A stretch of DNA of 10,548 bases from Ignavibacteria bacterium UBA4661 (GTDB lineage: Bacteria; Bacteroidota; Ignavibacteria; Kapaibacteriales; UBA4661): assembly GCA_002405405.1 (NCBI GenBank), contig DHLT01000231.1:1-10548 (forward strand), in the 5' to 3' direction. A model generated the notes under the pieces. The model saw only the letters and a program-made list of their open reading frames with translations, was not told where the DNA came from and ran no database searches. The stretch's first letter is position 1. Each line of letters opens with the position of its first letter. The translations under genes and the position numbers were made by a program. Of this stretch, positions 7,196-10,548 are shown piece after piece.

Positions 7196-9310
7196 TTACA
7201 CAAGACGTAAAGCAACGATACATACATCAATTACCTTGATACCGATGAAAGGTATTAATAAGCCTCCAATCCCATAAACGAGAATATTCCTGCGGAGTAT
7301 GGCATCTGCTCCCAAAGGCTTGTATGCTACTCCTTTCATAGCAATCGGAATCAAGGCAATAATGATCAGAGCATTAAAAATAACAGCTGAAAGCATAGCA
7401 CTTTGTGGTGAAGCAAGGTGCATAATATTAAGAGAAGAAAGAGGTCCCTCTTGACCATTGATCGCGTAGAGTCCGGAAAAGAGTGCAGGTAGGATAGCAA
7501 AATATTTAGCAACATCATTAGCAATACTAAATGTTGTCAGCGCACCACGCGTCATGAGAAGTTGCTTTCCGATTTCTACGACTTCAATAAGTTTCGTCGG
7601 GTTGCTGTCAAGATCAACCATATTACCGGCTTCGCGTGCGGCTTGTGTTCCCGAATTCATTGCTACACCAACATCTGCCTGTGCCAATGCTGGTGCGTCA
7701 TTAGTACCGTCGCCCATCATTGCAACAAGAATACCTTTTCCTTGTTCTTCGCGTATTCTGCGGAGCTTATCTTCAGGTGTTGCTTCAGCAATGAAATCAT
7801 CAACACCGGCTTCAGCAGCAATACTAGCGGCTGTCAAAGGATTATCACCGGTAATCATGACAGTGCGAATTCCCATAGCACGAAGCTCTGCAAAACGTTC
7901 TCGAATGCCACCCTTAACAATATCCTTCAATTCAACAACGCCCATAACTTGCGTATTATCACTTACGACCAAGGGTGTAGATCCCTGTCGAGAAATATGC
8001 TGAACAATATCCCATGTTTCAGATGGGAAAACTCCTCCTGCTTCTTCTACATATCGTCGAATAGCTTCTGCTGCACCTTTGCGAATGATATGTGCAGGTT
8101 CTGTTTCTGTAGCAAGAATATCAACACCGCTCATACGAGTTTGTGCCGTAAAGGGAATAAATGTCAGGTTCTTTTCCACGGTCTCAACAGCACGAAGATT
8201 AAACTTTTCTTTAGCGAGTACAACAATAGAACGACCTTCGGGTGTTTCATCGGCAAGAGACGACAGTTGTGCGGTATGAGCCAACAGGGTTTCAGAAATA
8301 TTTGGTGATGGATAAAATGCACTAGCCATACGATTTCCAAACGTGATGGTACCCGTTTTGTCAAGTAAAAGCACACCAACATCTCCTGCAGCTTCTACTG
8401 CACGACCACTTACAGCCAAAACATTACGAGGAACTAACCGATCCATTCCCGAAATACCGATTGCTGAAAGAAGACCACCAATAGTTGTAGGAAGCAAACA
8501 CGCCAATAATCCTACAAGCACGGGAATACTTAGCATTGAATGTATAGACTCCGGAGTATTACCTGATTGATTTGCATGGTACAGCATGTAGAGAGGAAGC
8601 GTAACAACAGCAAGCATGAAAATAATTGATAACCCTGCGAGAAGTATGGTCAGAGCAATTTCATTCGGCGTTTTTTGGCGTTGAGCACCCTCAACAAGAG
8701 CAATCATTTTATCTAAAAAAGAATCTCCCGGACCGGCAGTAATACGAATAATAATGTGATCACTAACAACCTTTGTACCTCCTGTAACCGCACTACGATC
8801 ACCACCTGACTCACGAATCACCGGTGCTGACTCACCCGTAATTGCCGATTCATCGACCGTTGCGATACCTTCGACAATTTCACCGTCAGCAGGTATGACA
8901 TCACCGGCACTGCAAAGGACATAATCGCCAACGGTAAGTGATGATGATGCGATATTTTCTAACACTGTCGTATCCTGAGGACTCTTCAATCGTTTTGCAA
9001 GAGTATCGGCTTTAGCACTGCGCAGAGATTGCGCTTGCGCTTTGCCACGTCCTTCTGCGATTGCTTCGGCAAAATTGGCAAAGAGTACCGTGAACCATAG
9101 CCATACGGTCAGCTGCAGTTCGAAAATATAGTCTTGTCCTGCGAGTATATGACGCGCCACACTGTAGGTTGCCATACCGGCACCAATAGCCACAATAAGC
9201 ATAACAGGACTTCGAAACAATGTGCGTGGATTCATTTTACGAAAGGCATCAACCCATGCAGTACGCACAATAGCAGGATCAAATAATGAAATTGAAGTTG
9301 ATTTTGTCAT
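7196..9310 (-). CDS. kdpB: KdpB, catalytic ATPase subunit of the K+ pump
   Basis: A 704-residue P-type ATPase (E. coli KdpB is 682) that hydrolyses ATP to drive K+ import through KdpA. Transmembrane segments lie at about 35-57, 65-82, 217-245 and 258-285, with a C-terminal set at about 590-700. The actuator motif T-G-E-S is at 158-161, the phosphorylation site D317 in D-K-T-G-T, the nucleotide-binding part includes K-G-A-A-E at 411-415, and the hinge motifs are T-G-D-N at 487-490 and G-D-G-T-N-D at 533-538. Ser161 of T-G-E-S corresponds to the serine whose phosphorylation shuts off E. coli KdpFABC at high K+. The membrane residues D599 and K602 (A-N-D-V-A-K) match the charged pair implicated in ion coupling. 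The ATG at 9310 lies 40 bases after the kdpA stop. The short leader is pyrimidine-rich and lacks a Shine-Dalgarno. The gene looks fully functional. Confidence 0.98.
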   Translation of the reverse strand: MTKSTSISLFDPAIVRTAWVDAFRKMNPRTLFRSPVMLIVAIGAGMATYSVARHILAGQDYIFELQLTVWLWFTVLFANFAEAIAEGRGKAQAQSLRSAKADTLAKRLKSPQDTTVLENIASSSLTVGDYVLCSAGDVIPADGEIVEGIATVDESAITGESAPVIRESGGDRSAVTGGTKVVSDHIIIRITAGPGDSFLDKMIALVEGAQRQKTPNEIALTILLAGLSIIFMLAVVTLPLYMLYHANQSGNTPESIHSMLSIPVLVGLLACLLPTTIGGLLSAIGISGMDRLVPRNVLAVSGRAVEAAGDVGVLLLDKTGTITFGNRMASAFYPSPNISETLLAHTAQLSSLADETPEGRSIVVLAKEKFNLRAVETVEKNLTFIPFTAQTRMSGVDILATETEPAHIIRKGAAEAIRRYVEEAGGVFPSETWDIVQHISRQGSTPLVVSDNTQVMGVVELKDIVKGGIRERFAELRAMGIRTVMITGDNPLTAASIAAEAGVDDFIAEATPEDKLRRIREEQGKGILVAMMGDGTNDAPALAQADVGVAMNSGTQAAREAGNMVDLDSNPTKLIEVVEIGKQLLMTRGALTTFSIANDVAKYFAILPALFSGLYAINGQEGPLSSLNIMHLASPQSAMLSAVIFNALIIIALIPIAMKGVAYKPLGADAILRRNILVYGIGGLLIPFIGIKVIDVCIVALRLV

Positions 9311-9350
9311 AGCACAAAGAAGACAGCAAAAAGATAGAAGAAGACAAGAT

Positions 9351-10548
9351 TTAGAACAGTTTTCCAGTAGACATCAGGAGATGTTCGACAATAGGACCAA
9401 GAGCTAAGGCAGGAAAATATGTAAGTACACCTACAATAAATATGACACCCGTAAGTAAAGCCCCAAACAGTACCGTGTCTGTGCGGAACGAACCTGTTGA
9501 TACATCCGCCGATGTTTTTTGTGCCATTGTACCCGCGATTGCTAGAACTGGGAGGATGACACCATAACGTCCGGCTAGCATCGCTATTGACAGTGTAACA
9601 TTATACCACACTGTGTTTGTACCAAGACCGGCAAATGCACTTCCGTTATTATTAGCAGCTGAAGCAAATGCATAAAGAATCTCTGTAAGTCCGTGGGGTC
9701 CTTGATTGCCAACAGTAGAAGTCCCAACCGGCAGTACAGCAGAAAGCGCCAATAGGATCACTAATGCGGCATTGGGAATCAGGATAGCAAGCATTGCCAT
9801 TTGGATTTCGCGCGACTCGATTTTTTTACCTAAATATTCCGGTGTACGACCAACCATTAATCCTGCAACAAATACTGTTACGATGACAAAAATGATCATC
9901 CCGTACAACCCTGAGCCAACACCACCAAAGATCACTTCACCCAACATCATATTGAGAAGTAAGATCATTCCCCCGAGCGGTGAGAAAGCATCATGCATCG
10001 CATTAACTGAACCGTTCGACGTAATTGTCGTAATGGTAGCCCATAAACCGCTATTCATGATACCAAAACGAACCTCTTTTCCCTCCATACTGCCGGCTAT
10101 ATTGAGTGCAGGATTATACGCATATTCTGACCACAAGAGTACCGATAAGCCAAGGAGAAATACTCCTGCCATCACTGCAAAAAGTACATATCCCTCGCGT
10201 GGTTTTTTAATGGAATGTCCATAACTGATCGTAAGTGCTGTTGGTATGAGAAGAATACCGAGCATCTGTAAAAAGTTAGAAAATGGTGTCGGATTTTCTA
10301 GAGGGAATGCACTATTAACGCCAAAGAAACCACCGCCATTGGAACCCAATTGTTTAATAGCAATTTGGCTTGCCGCAGGACCTAAAGGTATCACTTGCAG
10401 ACCTCCCTCAAGAGGATGCGCAATCACATAGGGATGAAAAGACTGCACAACACCTTGACTCATTAATAATATCGCCCAGATGATAGAGAGCGGGAGCAAA
10501 ATGTAGAGCACGCTTCGTATCAAATCCGAACAAAAATTTCCAACTGTA
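9351..10548 (-). CDS. kdpA: KdpA, K+-translocating channel-like subunit, N-terminus outside the window
   Basis: The frame is open from the right edge (first full codon 10547-10545) to TAA at 9353-9351, giving 398 residues. E. coli KdpA has 557, so roughly 160 N-terminal residues lie beyond the window. The first visible residues, V-G-N-F-C-S-D-L, match an internal KdpA segment, so the TTG at 10523 is not a real start. KdpA is a superfamily-of-K+-transporters protein with four pore repeats. Visible selectivity-filter regions are G-S-N-G-G-G-F-F (68-75 of the partial protein), [13 protein letters not shown] (176-188) and [10 protein letters not shown] (298-307). A conserved M-E-G-K-E-x-R-F-G stretch and [11 protein letters not shown] are also present. 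It binds K+ in the inner membrane and passes it to KdpB. A kdpF gene, if present, would be upstream and out of view. Confidence 0.97.
   Translation of the reverse strand, partial: TVGNFCSDLIRSVLYILLPLSIIWAILLMSQGVVQSFHPYVIAHPLEGGLQVIPLGPAASQIAIKQLGSNGGGFFGVNSAFPLENPTPFSNFLQMLGILLIPTALTISYGHSIKKPREGYVLFAVMAGVFLLGLSVLLWSEYAYNPALNIAGSMEGKEVRFGIMNSGLWATITTITSNGSVNAMHDAFSPLGGMILLLNMMLGEVIFGGVGSGLYGMIIFVIVTVFVAGLMVGRTPEYLGKKIESREIQMAMLAILIPNAALVILLALSAVLPVGTSTVGNQGPHGLTEILYAFASAANNNGSAFAGLGTNTVWYNVTLSIAMLAGRYGVILPVLAIAGTMAQKTSADVSTGSFRTDTVLFGALLTGVIFIVGVLTYFPALALGPIVEHLLMSTGKLF

Noticed and set aside
7562..8308. A 248-codon open frame on the plus strand.
   Set aside because: It is wholly antisense to the P and N domains of kdpB, is rich in Cys, Asn and Ser as expected from reverse reading, and resembles no family I know.
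9311..9350. Repeated TGTCTTCTT in the kdpA-kdpB spacer.
   Set aside because: It is two imperfectly spaced copies in a pyrimidine-rich 40-base spacer; too little to support a regulatory site.

Overview
All eight genes recognised in this window lie on the minus strand, so transcription runs from high to low coordinates. The core is a Kdp high-affinity potassium-uptake locus in the order kdpA (N-terminus cut by the window edge), kdpB, kdpC, kdpD, kdpE. It is followed by an outer-membrane beta-barrel porin of the OmpL-like/BBP2 type, a ferredoxin/flavodoxin-NADP(+) reductase-like flavoenzyme, and the first ~284 codons of a secreted BNR/Asp-box (sortilin/VPS10-like) beta-propeller protein that runs off the left edge.

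The organism looks like a Gram-negative member of the Bacteroidota/Chlorobiota (FCB) group. The evidence is the BBP2-type porin beside kdp, the modest GC content, the Sec-exported Asp-box propeller, and the absence of a convincing Shine-Dalgarno sequence before any of the seven visible starts. This placement is inference; a narrower assignment (for example Ignavibacteria or Kapabacteria-like) is only a guess.

Layout: 10548-9351 kdpA; 9310-7196 kdpB; 7174-6572 kdpC; 6516-3982 kdpD as an open frame, with its homologous C-terminus continuing in the same frame to 3805; 3726-3019 kdpE; 2934-1876 porin; 1742-975 reductase; a rho-independent terminator at about 947-905; 854-1 propeller protein. KdpA carries K+, KdpB hydrolyses ATP, KdpC is the accessory subunit, and KdpD/KdpE would sense K+ limitation and switch the operon on. 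The porin may pass ions across the outer membrane to the inner-membrane pump.

The most notable observation is an in-frame TAA in kdpD at 3984-3982. It falls exactly where the conserved lysine of the F-box (V-F/L-E-K-F/Y-Y-R) is expected. The 58 codons after it still encode an intact G2 box and family-typical tail. As read, the kinase would lose its ATP lid, so this is either a very recent nonsense mutation, a readthrough case, or a sequence error. I found no CRISPR array, tRNA, rRNA, insertion sequence or clearly new multi-gene system. No stretch longer than about 135 bases lacks a gene, apart from the 255 bases between the kdpD stop and kdpE, most of which is the kdpD remnant.
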